From: Tricholoma matsutake
Lineage: Eukaryota > Basidiomycota > Agaricomycetes > Agaricales > Tricholomataceae
Length of the DNA stretch: 64,000 nucleotides
Assembly (NCBI GenBank): GCA_026075535.2
Contig: AP026538.1
Location: 6,882,001 to 6,946,000 of the forward strand
Reading direction: 5' to 3'
The notes under the pieces are model-generated. The model was not told the DNA's origin. It worked only from the letters and a program-made list of their open reading frames with translations, and made no database searches. Made by a program: the position numbers and the translations under genes. Within the stretch, counting starts at the first letter, position 1; every line of letters starts with the position of its first letter. This document shows, one piece after another, positions 1 to 14,324 of this stretch.

Positions 1-1624
1 AGCACAGAAAAGACTAAATTCACCTACCTGCACCCCAAGGATTGACATGCAAATTCGCCCACTTGCCCTGAAGATTAGCTGGAAGCGACCCCCTAGCACT
101 GCTAGCGAGCAAGTATCTCCCATAATTAAACATTAACCACTCTAGATACGTATCGCCCGCATCGACTTTATAGCCCGCTTTCACCACATCCGTCGGTACA
201 TCAAGCCTGGGTTTCTGCCCGAGCGACAAAGAAAATTTATCCATCAACGTTGCCTTGTAGTCCTTCACATGCTGTTCTAGAATCTCCGAGAATGTAAGCA
301 CGGGGGTGGGTTGATTAAGCAGGGCAAGAAGGGCGTCGTGCGGGTCGGACCCGCGGAAGGAAAATCCGTGAGCGGGGTCGCCTGCTTCAAGTGAGTATTC
401 GGTCTCGCCCACCCAGGAGATCCATGCTTCGCTCACAGAACGGCCGCTGACCTCGATGGTGGCATTGGGTGGCGTACCAGGGGCCACAGGGATTCGGATA
501 CATCGAGTTGCGGAGGAAGACCCGGACACGAAGGGAGTGGTGTAAACGCGGGCAAGGAGCTCGTAGAGCATGCCTGGAGTGGAAACAAATCCCCGGATAC
601 GGAGGGTGCTTGAGTCGAGGCATGTTATGTTGGGTGTTGGAAGACCCTCTTCCATGCTCGAGGAGAAAGCATAGGACATAGAAGGGAGACCTGCGGCACT
701 GGATGTTGAGGTAATATGCTGAGTGCAGGATTGGGTCGGGTGAGAGCAGAAGGTTGAGCTGGAATGAAAGAGCTGAGTTGATGGTTACAAAGGAAAAAGG
801 ATATACCGTGCCGAAGGTATGTCGTCCCTGACTGTGACCAGCTGGTGCGAGCAATACCCTGATCAAGGTCGAGCCACCGGGCATAGTTAGACACTGTCCC
901 CTGTAAACTGATATTCGAGATGAGATGGCCTGCTCCGGCATAAGAGCCTTTCGGACGAAATTTGAAAAATGACCCTCGGAAGACAAAGGAAATCGCACCA
1001 TATGCGCCTGGTTCCGTCCCTAATGCTTCAATGTCTAAGCCGCATACGAATAAACATGGGCTACATCAGTCACAAGCTTAAATCCATTCGTACTGTCTAT
1101 TTTGCCGGTCGAACTTTGGAATATAGCCTGACGAATATTCTTCATGGCTTCCGCAGTAGAAAACTGTTCGCTGGGTTGCTTGTTTCCGCCATTATAAGAC
1201 TGACACAAGATTGGATAAATAGAGGGTAAATTATATTGAGAGAGACGTACTGGATCAGCAAAAGGGCCACCAGACCACAGGGACTCTATGTTGAGCTGTG
1301 TGACTTCATTGAACGTTCCGCCAGGTACCATGGCTTGCCAGTTGTCAGCAATTAAAATAACAGAAAGCGTGAGTGAATGTGGTCACCTGCGAGGTATCCA
1401 TTGCCAACAGGTAGCCATTCTCTGACCCAGGAGTGCGCAGACTTGGTAAACCATAAACCATTGCCTGAAGAAGGGAATCCTGACGGTGCAGATACTGTTA
1501 GAGGGAGAAGATGCGAGGCTGCCAGTAAAACTCGAGCAGTCCACAGCTCGACGGAGTGACAGAGAGTACAGCGAGGCAGCGAAACACCTAAAAAGTCCGA
1601 GAATGCAAGTAGGATATGTTTCAT
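1..1624 (-). CDS. GH95 alpha-L-fucosidase, 3' part outside window
   Basis: Secreted glycoside hydrolase family 95 enzymes remove alpha-L-fucose from plant or microbial glycans by an inverting mechanism. The N-terminal exon (about 1399-1624) begins MKHILLAF and reads on to a segment with GLWFTKSA and EWLPVGNGYLA. The next exon gives MVPGGT and LNIESLWSGGPF, then SYNGGNKQPSEQF, all typical of the GH95 N-terminal beta-sandwich. Further exons down to about position 25 include FNYGRYLLASSARGSLPANL followed by QGKWAN, the signature at the entrance of the (alpha/alpha)6 catalytic domain. Several short introns interrupt it, for example near 1220-1250, where the peptide jumps from FADP to SYNGG. The catalytic Asp/Glu region lies beyond position 1, so integrity of the whole gene cannot be judged. 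The first 30 residues are a plausible but atypical signal peptide, and an unrecognised first intron is possible. Family is confident; substrate is inferred from the family. Confidence 0.85.
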
Positions 1625-2147
1625 CGTATGTAAAGGCTTAGCGGCTTAGGTAGTAGTACTGGAAGTAAGCCTCGATCACGTGTGGAGGCATATGTTTTTA
1701 CTCGGACTGCAAATGCATTACGACATAATAAATAACGCGAACGCGCACATGGAAGGAGGTCGAGGTAATCAAAGGAAAGACTATGAAGAGGAGGGCGAGA
1801 ACTCGCAATTATTAAGGGAGCGGACAAAGCATGCGAATAAGTCGTGGGATGAACATGAAAAGAAGGACATAGAATGAAATAAGAATGTACAGGGTGGATG
1901 GGGGACGCTACGGCGTCCACGATTACAGGAGGAAGAAACGTTTCCTCGAGGACAGAACGGCCGACAGCGCGATTCACCAGAGCTCTAGATCTGAAGGCAC
2001 CAACTTCACACACATTTTATCAGCAACGATCCGGGTCAACACCGGCTGGAGGTCACACCTTGATAATTTCCTGTTTCCACCCTATCCATAGACCCCCTCA
2101 CACTCTCCTTCCTAATCTGCCCAACAACGAGCCATTTCCCCCCTCCA
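1625..2147. other. Intergenic spacer, GH95 to spg1
   Basis: It lies between the start of the GH95 gene and the stop of spg1, so it should contain the GH95 promoter and the spg1 3' UTR. I see no RNA gene, repeat or convincing ORF here. Confidence 0.6.
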
Positions 2148-3136
2148 TTAAACATCCACATAGATCAGTATTGGCTCACCGACCCCTTCAATCTCAGGAA
2201 TCACACATTTTAGATCGAACGCCTTGGCCAAAACGATCTTGAAGATCTTTTGCACGTTTATTGATGCTGACGTCGAACAGAATATCAGTGAGGCATGCAT
2301 CGCTCGGGCAAACCGCTTCGCCTAACCCAAACTAAAAACCAGATGAAATAATACGGTGTAGCCATACACACCTGTTTTGTTATCTCTTCTTGTTCGTCGC
2401 GAGGAAATGTGGAAAACTGGTCAAACTTGGTGCCTATTAGAAAAGGAATTGCTGTCTGTATTATGGGAAAGCATGAAGTCAACGAGTGTTGAGGCGAGGG
2501 GGATAAAGGAGATCAGTTCATGTCATGATCACCGTAAGGAATGAATGGAGATGCACCTTATTGAATCCCCGTGCTTGGCGATACCACTCCTTCACTGAGT
2601 TCAGCGTTGATTTCCGTGACAGATCAAACATGAACAGAATAGCAACGGCATCGTTGCAGACAAGAGGCAACATATTCACAAACTCGCGCTGCCCACCCAA
2701 GTCCCAAATGGAAAACGTGATGGTTGTTCGACGGACAGAGATTGTCTTCTCCATGAAATTGACGCCTGGGGATAGGAATGTGGTCAGGAGGAAGGACAAG
2801 CAGTACAGATGAAGACATGCCCAGCGTCTGAATATAATCTTCATCAAAACTACCCTCCACATACTTGACCATTAAACTCGTCTTGCCTATCTGTGAGTCT
2901 CCCACCATGCCTACTTTAATGACAACACTGGGGTGATCGATGGTAAAATTCTTAACGTGCCACGCGTCAGACGGAGAAATGAGAACATACCTGTTCTTTT
3001 CATCATTGTTTTCCACTGACGGATGGGTATTCTGACCACTTGGGCCGGCGCTGGCAGATGGTGGTATCGAGGTTGATGACGAGGACGAAATCGACATGAT
3101 GATCGAGTTGATCACAGCCCGAGTAGCTGATATCAC
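2148..3136 (-). CDS. spg1: Spg1/Tem1-type septation GTPase
   Basis: Small Ras-superfamily GTPase that heads the septation-initiation/mitotic-exit network at spindle poles in yeasts. Exons are 2821-3136, 2557-2765, 2372-2455 and 2148-2321; they sum to 783 nt, giving 260 aa. After a serine-rich N-terminus of about 65 residues come the P-loop [10 protein letters not shown], the effector stretch [16 protein letters not shown], switch [11 protein letters not shown] (the Spg1/Tem1 form with Gly-Gly-Gln), the base-recognition motif GTKFD, and CSTSASINV near the C-terminus. There is no C-terminal prenylation cysteine, as expected for this family. The start at 3136 is the longest in frame; Met at 3097 (MSISSSS) is an alternative. 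Intron 1 (2766-2820) has a GC donor (GCATGT) and an AG acceptor, required to join TLG to VNFMEK. Family identity is very secure. Confidence 0.95.
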
Positions 3137-3431
3137 AGAGCGATGCTTCTATTACCGGTTAGCAGAGGTCGGATGGGAATGGAGAAGTGAGCAGCAACGA
3201 AAGAAAAAAGGAAAAGGGCAAAGGAAAGACGCGTTTTGAGCTGCGCTGGCCGTGGAATGCAGGTAGTGTGGACCCCACCTAGTAAAAAGTGGGTCGTCGA
3301 AGCGTTTGCTGTCAGAGCGCGTTTGCCGCCGTCGTCGTCAACGGTCACACAAACCAGAGATTTGCTTCAATGTAATTAATATCTTTCACAGACAAACAAT
3401 CTATCTTTTCTTTTCCTCCTTACATTTGTAG
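3137..3431. other. Intergenic spacer upstream of spg1
   Basis: This stretch separates spg1 from the tRNA gene and should hold the spg1 promoter and the 5' flank of the tRNA. No further gene is visible; the ORF that crosses it has no recognisable motif. Confidence 0.5.
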
Positions 3432-3519
3432 GCATTAATGGGGTAGTGGTAACCTGGGTCGTTGCCATGAAGCTTTAGCTTAACTCGACCCGCCGGGGGT
3501 TCGATTCCCCCTTAATGCA
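3432..3519 (+). tRNA. tRNA-Gly (anticodon GCC) with a 17-nt intron
   Basis: The cloverleaf folds by eye. Acceptor stem GCATTAA (3432-3438) pairs with TTAATGC (3512-3518); discriminator A is 3519. The D arm is GGGT/ACCT around AGTGGTA. The anticodon stem GGTCG (3457-3461) pairs with CGACC (3486-3490). The T arm is five G-C pairs around TTCGATT. The anticodon GCC is at 3464-3466, followed by A37. A 17-nt intron (3468-3484) lies in the canonical position between nucleotides 37 and 38. The acceptor and anticodon match tRNA-Gly. A T-rich stretch beginning at 3520 provides the Pol III terminator. Confidence 0.93.
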
Positions 3520-3813
3520 TTTCTTTTTCATATACACACACACACACTTACTGTGAGTTTTTGGATTAGTAGTACAATGTCATTTGACATTTCGCGACCA
3601 CCCACTATACGCATACAGTACATAGCTTGACGTAGATATGGATCCTTAAATAAGTCCATTGGTATATGGGTGCAAGGAGGTGACCGAAAAGGTAACTAAA
3701 AGGCGGAGAGAACGAAAGTAAAAAAAAGGGACCAACCTATACGCGCTGCCCAGGATACCAAACCGAGGAGTAGAAATGTGTCAGAATTGAAAATTGAATG
3801 TCACATCTGTACT
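3520..3813. other. Spacer between tRNA-Gly and ypk1 3' end
   Basis: It begins with the Pol III terminator T-run (five T from about 3525) and a short (CA)n run at 3534-3547. The remainder is AT-rich and without a recognisable gene, and probably includes the ypk1 3' UTR. Confidence 0.6.
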
Positions 3814-6051
<2,238 letters not shown>

Positions 6052-6444
6052 TGTGGGGGACGACAGAACAGAACAGGATAGACAGATGCCGCCCAGCGAC
6101 AAGACAATCGAATTTGGTTATAATTATGCGCTTCTCTCACGCCGTGACTACGCAGCGGCTCGCGATGTTCGCCGTCTACATATTGTATCTAACGTAGTTA
6201 TTGGTACCTGGCCCGGGGACCACAATCTCTATGGTCGAATTTGCTCATAGACAGCATTACGCCACCTCTCCAGAACTCGCGGCATAAAATACAATCTTGA
6301 TCGAAAGCAGTGCAGGGAGTGACTCGGATAGGTAAGTTTGCTACAGGATGAAGTCGGAACCTAATACTTATACCAACCCTGATATCGTATGAGTAATGTT
6401 CGTAGAGATCTACTTGCGAGGGGAGCCAGTGGGAGAGCTCCTAT
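6052..6444. other. Spacer between ypk1 and the myosin gene
   Basis: Expected to hold the ypk1 promoter and the 3' UTR of the myosin-II gene. The plus-strand ORF across 6017-6250 overlaps ypk1 exon 1 and has no recognisable motif. Nothing else is visible. Confidence 0.5.
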
Positions 6445-9400
6445 CTAAATGGCTTGAAGGTGGTCGCTCAAGGCGGTTATGAAGCCTTTCAAGCTCTCGC
6501 TCAAGACTGCCAGAAGAATATCAGGATAGACCATGTAGCTATGATTAGCGGCGTACTTAAGAGCTTTCTGTCTATAATCTCCTGCTTCGCGCTCCGCGCG
6601 TCGCTTCGCTGATTGAAGACTGTTTTCCTCGGTTTGCTAAGCAGATTGGACATAATATCAACTGAACACTGGGCGGCGAAGAGAAAGGATCAAATGGCAC
6701 CTTAGCATCTAGCGCTTGACGGAGGTTTCGGAGTTGAGCTTCATATGCCTTACGCTCTTCCTCTAGCTTTGCTTTTTGTCGATCACTTTCGGCCAACTGG
6801 AATTTGGCATCACGGGCAACTTTGTCTGCCGAACGTTGAAGTCGCGAGGTGTCACTCTTTTCTTTCTGTGATTGGTTAAGTTGACTGGTTAGATCTTCAA
6901 TGCGACTCTCCATTCGTCGTGATGTCGTCGATGCGCGCGGAGAATTTGTGTAAGACTTAGTCTCCAGGTCTACAATCCTCACGTTGAGTTCTTTGATTTG
7001 TTTTTCAAGGTTTGCCTAGAGTACTGTCAGAACAGGGATGATCAGAAGAACGGGAACACAACACACATTCAGTCTATCGAGCTCTGAGTTCTCCACACGA
7101 ACTTTGCCTAGCTCTACCTGGCATTCGTTAGCGTAAGCTTCAGCCTTTTTCATGCGGTCGAATGCGTTGGTGACACGATCCTCTTGTTCCTCCAAGGAGC
7201 GTTCTAGATCCTGCTTCTTGAGTTGCAGCTTCTGGAACTCCCTTTCCGACGACATTTTGTTAGTGTCCACATGGTCAAGCTTGATAGTCTCCAGTTCTGC
7301 TTGCAAGGCCCGCCGAGCTTTTTGAAGGAGGGCTCGATCGGCTTCGGCGTCGTCCAGCACGCCACGAAGCTCCCTTACCTGGGAATGTAATGCAACAATC
7401 TGGGATTGCTGTTCAGCCTGAGCAGCTGTTGACGTTTCATATGCCTTGTTGATGTCGGCTATCTTCGTCTCCATACGTTCCTTCTCCTTCTTCCAGCCTC
7501 CGCTGTTATACACTTCGTCGTCATATCTGAGTTGAAGCTCGTCATACTCTGACCGAATTTTCCGATTGTCCTCTCGGAGACGGCTGATACTGTCCCTTTG
7601 GGATTGGAGCTCTGAAAATCAACGCTGAGCGGTACCCGGGGCACATCCGATACAAATATCACCTTCACTTAACTGCGCCAGTTCAGCTAAGCATATTCCA
7701 AATTAAAATGTGAAACTGGAAGTCTGTCTCTGAGGCTTACCCTGATATTTCTTCCTGGTTTGGTCGGCAGTAAAGTCGCGCTCTGCAAGATCTTTCTGAT
7801 GTTGTTGTCTCTCATCCTCCAGTTCTTCTGAAAGCCGCTGTCGTGAAATTGCAACTTCCGAAGATTCTCGGCCTTCTTCGTCGAGCTTGGCTTCTAGTTC
7901 TTTCAGTCGTTGTTCCGCGACTTTCAGTCGATCGTCAGTTGCTTTGCGTCCTGTGGCATTTTCGGACAGACCCTTCTCAGTTTCGACAAGAGTTCGTCGG
8001 GCTGAAAGGTATCTGGCATTAGACAAGAACAACCTTGAGTTGCAAAAGTTCTCACCATATGCTTCGCCCCGGGCTGCCTTTGCTCGAGCAATTTCAGCCG
8101 CCTCCAAACGTTCCTGATAAGATTGTTCCTTGGCTTTGTAAGTCTCGATGACAGTTCGCAACTCTGTTTTTACGATAAGATATGGATGGGAGAATACTGC
8201 TCATTGGTAACACACCTGACTGAGTGGCAGATGATGTGGATGCTTCGATATCCTCTTCTTGCATTCGTTTTTGCAACTGACGCTTGGTATCTGGCGAAGA
8301 GTCAATACCTTGACTGTTTGAGAAAAATTATCACTAACTGGATGCTTCGTCCTTGGCAACTTCAAGCTGTTCGCGCAGTTCGGTGACTTCTGACTGTAGT
8401 TGTTTCTTCGCCTGAGCGAGCTCGCGCACTTGACCACGCTGCATGTCTAGCTCCCCTTGCGCCGTGCGTTGTTGAACAAGCTGTGGACTTGATGGAATAT
8501 TCAATGAAGGAATGTTAAATAACTTACTAATGCTTTGCGAGATTCTTCTAGTCGTGCGTAGTTCTCCCGCTCGGTCGTTATAGTACTCTGGAACTTGGTC
8601 CACATAGCCTGAACACCATCGATTTGGGCAGACTCTGCAGCACGGCGGGCTTCCGCTTCTTCTTCCAGTAATTCCGACAACCTTGTATTCTCCCTGGTCA
8701 AACGAGAGCGGTATTGGTGGAGGAATTGTTTTGAGCCATCACTGTTCTCTAGATCAGCTGTCATTTCACGAAGAGAGGTCTCTAAGTGGCGTCGAACTCG
8801 TTCTGAAGCGGCCATCTGAATTTCCAAGACTTGGACCTGCTGTTTCAGAGCAGCAACTTGTTTATCAGACGTGCGAGGTGTAGAGGGTATATCTTTGCCA
8901 CCGCGAGGACCTGATTTTGAATCGGGAGTCCTTCTGGTAGGTGTCACATTGGCCATGGTGTGTAGTTCGTTTACATTGCTCGACCTAAAGTTCTGGGAGC
9001 GTGACGACATCTCCCTCTCCAACGCATCGTCCGCAAGCTGCAGCTCGCGAAGAAGTCTGACCTGGAATTCATCGTCCGCAGGACCCCTAGACATCACGAG
9101 TTGACGAAGTTCGGCATGCTGGCGCTCAACCCGTTCTCTAATCTTGGCTACAGTTACTCGTGTAGACTCCGCCTCATTCAGTTGATTTTCGAGTTGCACT
9201 ATCCTTGTTTCGTACTGACGCTGCATTTTTGCCATAGAATCAGAACTCTCCGTTTCATCGGCTATCCTGTCAAGTTCCGTTTCCAGATTGTCCTTAGATC
9301 GCTGAACTATGGTGAGTTGTTCAGAGAGCTCGGAGACCTGCTGGTGGGCCGTTCGTAACTCCATCTGTAAACGGTGTGACTGTAGCTCAGCCGCCTCTTT

Positions 9401-12400
9401 TCCCCGCCGTTCCTTCTCAACATCCCCCAGGGCTCGAGCCGCTTTGTCTTCCTGGGTCTTGGCATTCTTCTCCTTCGACCGCAACTCAACACGCTCTCTT
9501 GCCGTCTCTAAATCCTCCACCTCATTAGCAAGGCGATTCTTAGCCTTCTCAAGCGACCGTATGTAGGCAGCGTTGTTCTGCAACTCTTTTTTGGCTTCCT
9601 CCAGTTGTCGATCCGTTACTCGCTTCGCCTCTTCGTAGACATGGATATGCTCTACGATGGTCTTGTCTTGTTTGGACTGCAGCTGCTTAACTTCCCATTC
9701 ACGGGTCTTTAGATCGTCGAGAGCTTTGTTCAGCTCACGATCCAATTTCACGTTTCGGTCTTTGAGTTTTGCCAGCTCAGATTTCCGGCTTGACAGCGTC
9801 TGTTCAAGCTGTGCCCGTCGAGTAGATTCGTCGTCTAGTTGCTTTCGTACCGTCTCGAGTTGTCGATGATGTGACTCCTCAGTACGCTGGAATTCAAGGA
9901 CGACATCTTCGAAATCTTGATACTTGGCTTGCGCTGTTGAAAGCTGGCGTTCAAGGCCCTTGGGCGGGTATGAGTATTTGATACGACTTGAACATGTAAG
10001 AACATACCTCTTTTGCTTTTGTCGTTTCGGCCAATTGACTTTCATTGTCATGTTGACGAGAGCGGAGGGATTGTAACTCAGATTCCATGATTCGTTTTGT
10101 CTTCTCCAACTCAGATAATGCTCCCAGACTCTTGGTCAGCTGGTCTTGGGCAACGCGTTCCTTCTCTGAAAGTGATTGATGACTCCGTTGGAGGGCATCA
10201 TGGTCCCTTATAGAGTGCTCCAGCTCGATCTTTAGTTTGTTCTGCACTTCCAAAGCCACGCGACGCGAGTCGGTCAAGTCTTTCTGCAATTTACTGACTT
10301 GCGCACGCAGATCAGTGAGCTCTCCTTCTTTCCTCTTTTCAACCTCGTTCCTGCGACTTTCCTCGCTAGTTTTGGCTTCCATCAGAGAGCGTAATCTGTC
10401 CACCTCTTCTTGTAATTTCTTTCGAGCAGTCGCCTGTTGTGCTCTGTCACTCTTCTCGGCGTCGAGCTCGGCCATCAAAGTATCAATACCGCTCTGTAGC
10501 TCAATCGTGTCTTTCAACGACTTAGCATGAATTGATTTCGACAGATCCAGTTCTACCGCGAGCTGGGCGACCTGTTCCTCCTTCTTCTGGATCATGTTAG
10601 AGTATTCTGTCGCGGTACGAGCCAGTTCAGCTAGCTGTTCTTTCGCCTGTCGTGCATCGTTCTCAGTGTCGTCGCATTTCCCTTTGATAAGATCCCTATA
10701 GTACAACTGTCAGTGAGGCCCGTACGTGGCATTCAAAAAAGCAAACGGACTTATTTCGAAGCTCTATATTCAATTTCCCTTCCAACTCCCTGACAGCTAC
10801 ATCCATCCTCATCTTTACTCTAGCAAGATCTTCCTCGCGCTGTAGTGCTAAATTCTTGAGTTCTTCGCTGAGTTTATGAAGCTCGTCCACATCTCCCCGT
10901 AAAGCATCGATCTCGTTTTGTGCCAGACCAACTTGATCAGTTAACTCTACTTCTCGCGCAACCCACTCCTTCTGATCTGTCTCGAGTCGTACCAGGTGTT
11001 CTGCAGCCTGGTCAAACACCGTCCGCAAGGAATCGTACTTCTCCTCGCTTTCTTTCTGGAGCTTCATAGCGCGATCAAGTTGAGAATCGAGTAGATCAAG
11101 ATCAGCTTGTAAAGCGGCGACTTCATCTTCCAACTCGCCCTCGCGTTTTTTGCTTCGTTCCAGCAAAGCATCCTTATCGACGGTAAGAGCGCGCTCGGCC
11201 TCGAGCTCGTCCTCTATTTTTCTTTTCTGTGCCTCAAGAGACATCTTCAGGTTTTCCAACGCTTCCCGCTCCTGCTTATCACGTTCTGCACGCTCTTTGA
11301 TCAAAGTCAACTCTGCTTCCTTCCTTCGGAGTTCATCGTCATTGCGAGTGGCTGCAAGCAGCGGGCGGACCTGTTGCATTTGTCCACATTAGCCGATAAT
11401 GAAGGCTAATCGCAAACGTACCTTGGTGTACAATTGCCACCATGGCCAATCTCTCAACTCCCCGTATACCCTCGCGTTTCGTTGAATGGTTCGAATTGCC
11501 ACGGCTCGATTCAAAATTTTCTTCATCTGCCTCCGAGCACTCCACATACGTGCCCCAGCCTGGAAACGAGAGAAAACCTCGAACAGTAAAAGATCGCGTC
11601 GTTCCTCAAGTTCTGCAAGGACACCAGCTTTGAAGAAAATCTTTGATGTCCCGATCTTGTAAATCGTGTCGTCCAACTCCAGGGTACTCACCATGCGTCG
11701 GCAAGCTTCCCGGCCGTCCATATATCCTCGAGGAATGACTCCTGGAGTGAGAATCTCGTATCGTTGACGAAATTCTACGAACGGTAAACGATTTGGATAC
11801 CCAAGGCGAGCGATCCGAATTCCTTCTAGCACACCATTGCACCGCAGCTGGTCGAGGACTAGCGGAACGTCGATACGCCCGGGCTTCTTGTTGCCGTTGG
11901 GGACGATACATCTAATGAAATGTGGTTGTGTTGCTTGAAGCTGCTGCATGAGACTGGAAAGCTGCTCTTTATGCCGTTGTGCGGCAGTGCGAAATGCGCC
12001 CTTTTTGATGGCACGTTTCTTTCCCAAGGTAAACATGTTCCCTGCACCGCCGGGACCAGTAGGGACATCCACATATTCCGCAAAGAGAGCAGCAACATAG
12101 CGCTCTGAGGAAGATGAAAGAACTCGGGTGAGATTGTCGTTCAAAGGATCTTTGTTCTTTTCTAGCCATCCATCGGTGCGATACTCAACTTTGGCAGCAT
12201 AGTGATGAATGATAAAACCTTGTTCAAACCTGGAGGGTTCATATTTAGCTCGTCCCGGATGTTGAAACTCATCTTCTTCCTCGCCATTCCCGGCCCACAT
12301 CCAGTTCAGCTTGTTGGTAAAGGTCAGGTCAGTGGCTTTGGGCATGATACACTCTTCATCCAAGCAGCTGAGGATTCCGATCACGCTTCCGCTTGCCTCG

Positions 12401-14324
12401 ATGAGATCAATCGTGGGTTGCAAGTCCAATCCAAAGTTGACATAATCCCATTTGATCCCTTCCCTTGTGTATTCTTCCTGCTCGAGGACAAACATGTGAT
12501 GGTTGAAGAATTGCTGCAGCTTCTCGTTCGTGTAGTTGATCAGCAGTTGTTCGTATGCGTTGATTTCGAAAATCTCGAAGCCAGCTATATCCAGCACACC
12601 AATGAAAGTCGATTTCGATGATGGCCGATCGAGAGCTTGGTTGATACGATCGACTAGCAAACCGAATGACTTCTCGTAGAGAGTTTTACAGAGAGCAGAC
12701 AACTCGTCAATAGCTTGCTGTCTCGTTCGTGCTTGCGACACCCACTCACGCCCAGCAAGAGCTCGAGGGCGGAGAACAGCACGCGTAAACTCGGCGACCG
12801 GTATGCCAAGTAGATGACACACACGCTCCGCTTGGGAAGGCTCAGGCATGACGGCGTCGTCCGCACGGTTGGAAGTGATTGTGATATTACCGATATGGAG
12901 GATAGCAGCCACTATGCGGAAAAGGTTGAATTGCTCGGCAGGAGTGAAGCCTACGACGTCAAGGGCGGTCTGTCGTTTGCATATTTAGATAACAGTGAGT
13001 TGAAAGAAAATCCGACCGACCTTCAATGCAAGCCACTCCTCTCTGTCGTCAACCCCATCTACTTCTCGCCTACTCTTATTAAGGTAATCGTAATCTTCGA
13101 CCTCACCTCCCAATAACAAGTCATCTGGAATATATGTTAGACTCTATCTCTGATGCTTCGCTCTACCCAACCTTTCAAAGTCCCTCCCCCCGCCATCAGT
13201 TGATAAAAAACGTGGAAACTTCTCTCCGCTTCGCTTCTCACCACAACTCGGCTCTTTTCTAATAAATACCAATCAATAGTTGCTCCTGCTATACTGCCAT
13301 CGGGTGCGAAAGTGATTCGAACAAATTTGCCAAATCGACTTGAGTTATTATTACGTTGAGTTTGCGCGTTGCCAAACGCCTCGAGAATGGGGTTCGCTTG
13401 AAGAATTTGCCGCTCAAGAAGGCCAAGGCGGTCTTTGGCTGTCATATGCACGGGACCTGATGTGGACTGAGAAACAGAGTGACCCTTCCGCACAGAAGTA
13501 CTCCTGGGAAGGCCACTAGCGGGCATAGAAGCAAGAGAGGATGAGGATCCGAGAGTGGGGGAACGAGAATGTGATGGTGTAGAGGGGAGGTGTGCATCGG
13601 TGGCAATAGCAGCTAGGTATTGAATGACCTTCTTTGTGCTTTCCGTCTTACCTGCCCCCGATTCTCCTCTGTCGAAATAATGAGGTTTAAACATATAAAG
13701 AATGAGGAGAGAGATTTACGCCGTACGTAATTAGGATACTCTGATTCTCTCGCTCTTCTCCCATGTTAACCCAAGCACGTTCGGCAACGGCGAATATGTG
13801 AGGGGGGTTCTCGTCTCTGCGGGTGTTGCGATATTGTTGAATAATTGCATCTGAGTATAGAGGCAAGTTCTGGTAAGGATTAATTGCGACGAGGAATAAA
13901 CCAGAGTATGTCTGTCAAGAGTCAAATCATGGATCGTATATAGACAGGAAGAAGGGCGTACGTAGATGGCTCCTGAACCATACCTTAATTTAAGGTTGTG
14001 CACAACACTTGCTTCGTTGAGAAATGTTAGATCCGCGATGTCTTCGACGCGGTCGAATTTGGGAGGATTCATTTTGAACAGTGACCCAAATGGAACCCTT
14101 CGAAACTGAAGAGCATCAAACATGCAAAAAGGTAGGAAGCCATGGGAAGATCATACTTCTCCCCCAGCAGCCATGATAACCTCAGCGGCGTCATCCTCTT
14201 CTCTGTGCACCCATCCTGCAAGGTAACCCTCCTTTGCATCAGGAACCCAGACCCATTTCTTCTCATTGAATTCGGCTTGCTGGGCTGCAGCTCTGGCAGC
14301 CTCCGCACTCTGCGATGCAGGCAT
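6445..14324 (-). CDS. Conventional myosin II heavy chain
   Basis: Actin-based motor of the cytokinetic ring, counterpart of fission yeast Myo2 and budding yeast Myo1. Seventeen exons: 14157-14324, 13962-14105, 13727-13911, 13172-13668, 13021-13124, 11422-12969, 10751-11370, 10008-10695, 8528-9958, 8339-8480, 8216-8290, 8056-8163, 7741-8001, 7663-7686, 7067-7611, 6701-7015, 6445-6636; total 7047 nt, 2348 aa. The motor has an SH3-like start (KKWVWVPD), P-loop GESGAGKT (near 13650), switch [11 protein letters not shown], switch [11 protein letters not shown] and [13 protein letters not shown], then an IQ-like neck with [10 protein letters not shown]. The remaining 1500 or so residues are uninterrupted heptad coiled coil, which defines class II rather than V. 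The serine-rich insertion after [11 protein letters not shown] (around 13480-13620) is in the loop-1 position. The start at 14324 (Met in [10 protein letters not shown]) is conservative: the frame is open further upstream and an additional 5' exon ending with an acceptor near 14389 is possible. Exon 14 is only 24 nt. Confidence 0.93.

Noticed and set aside
2986..3000. A possible 40-nt intron in spg1 exon 1 (GTATGT donor after AAGAACAG)
   Set aside because: Removing it breaks the frame into the conserved GDSQIGKT segment; the exon is open without it.
9309..10530. Several plus-strand ORFs opposite the myosin coiled coil (Ser/Arg-rich peptides)
   Set aside because: They are antisense shadows of repetitive Glu/Lys/Leu-rich heptad codons; the minus strand gives a continuous spliced myosin.
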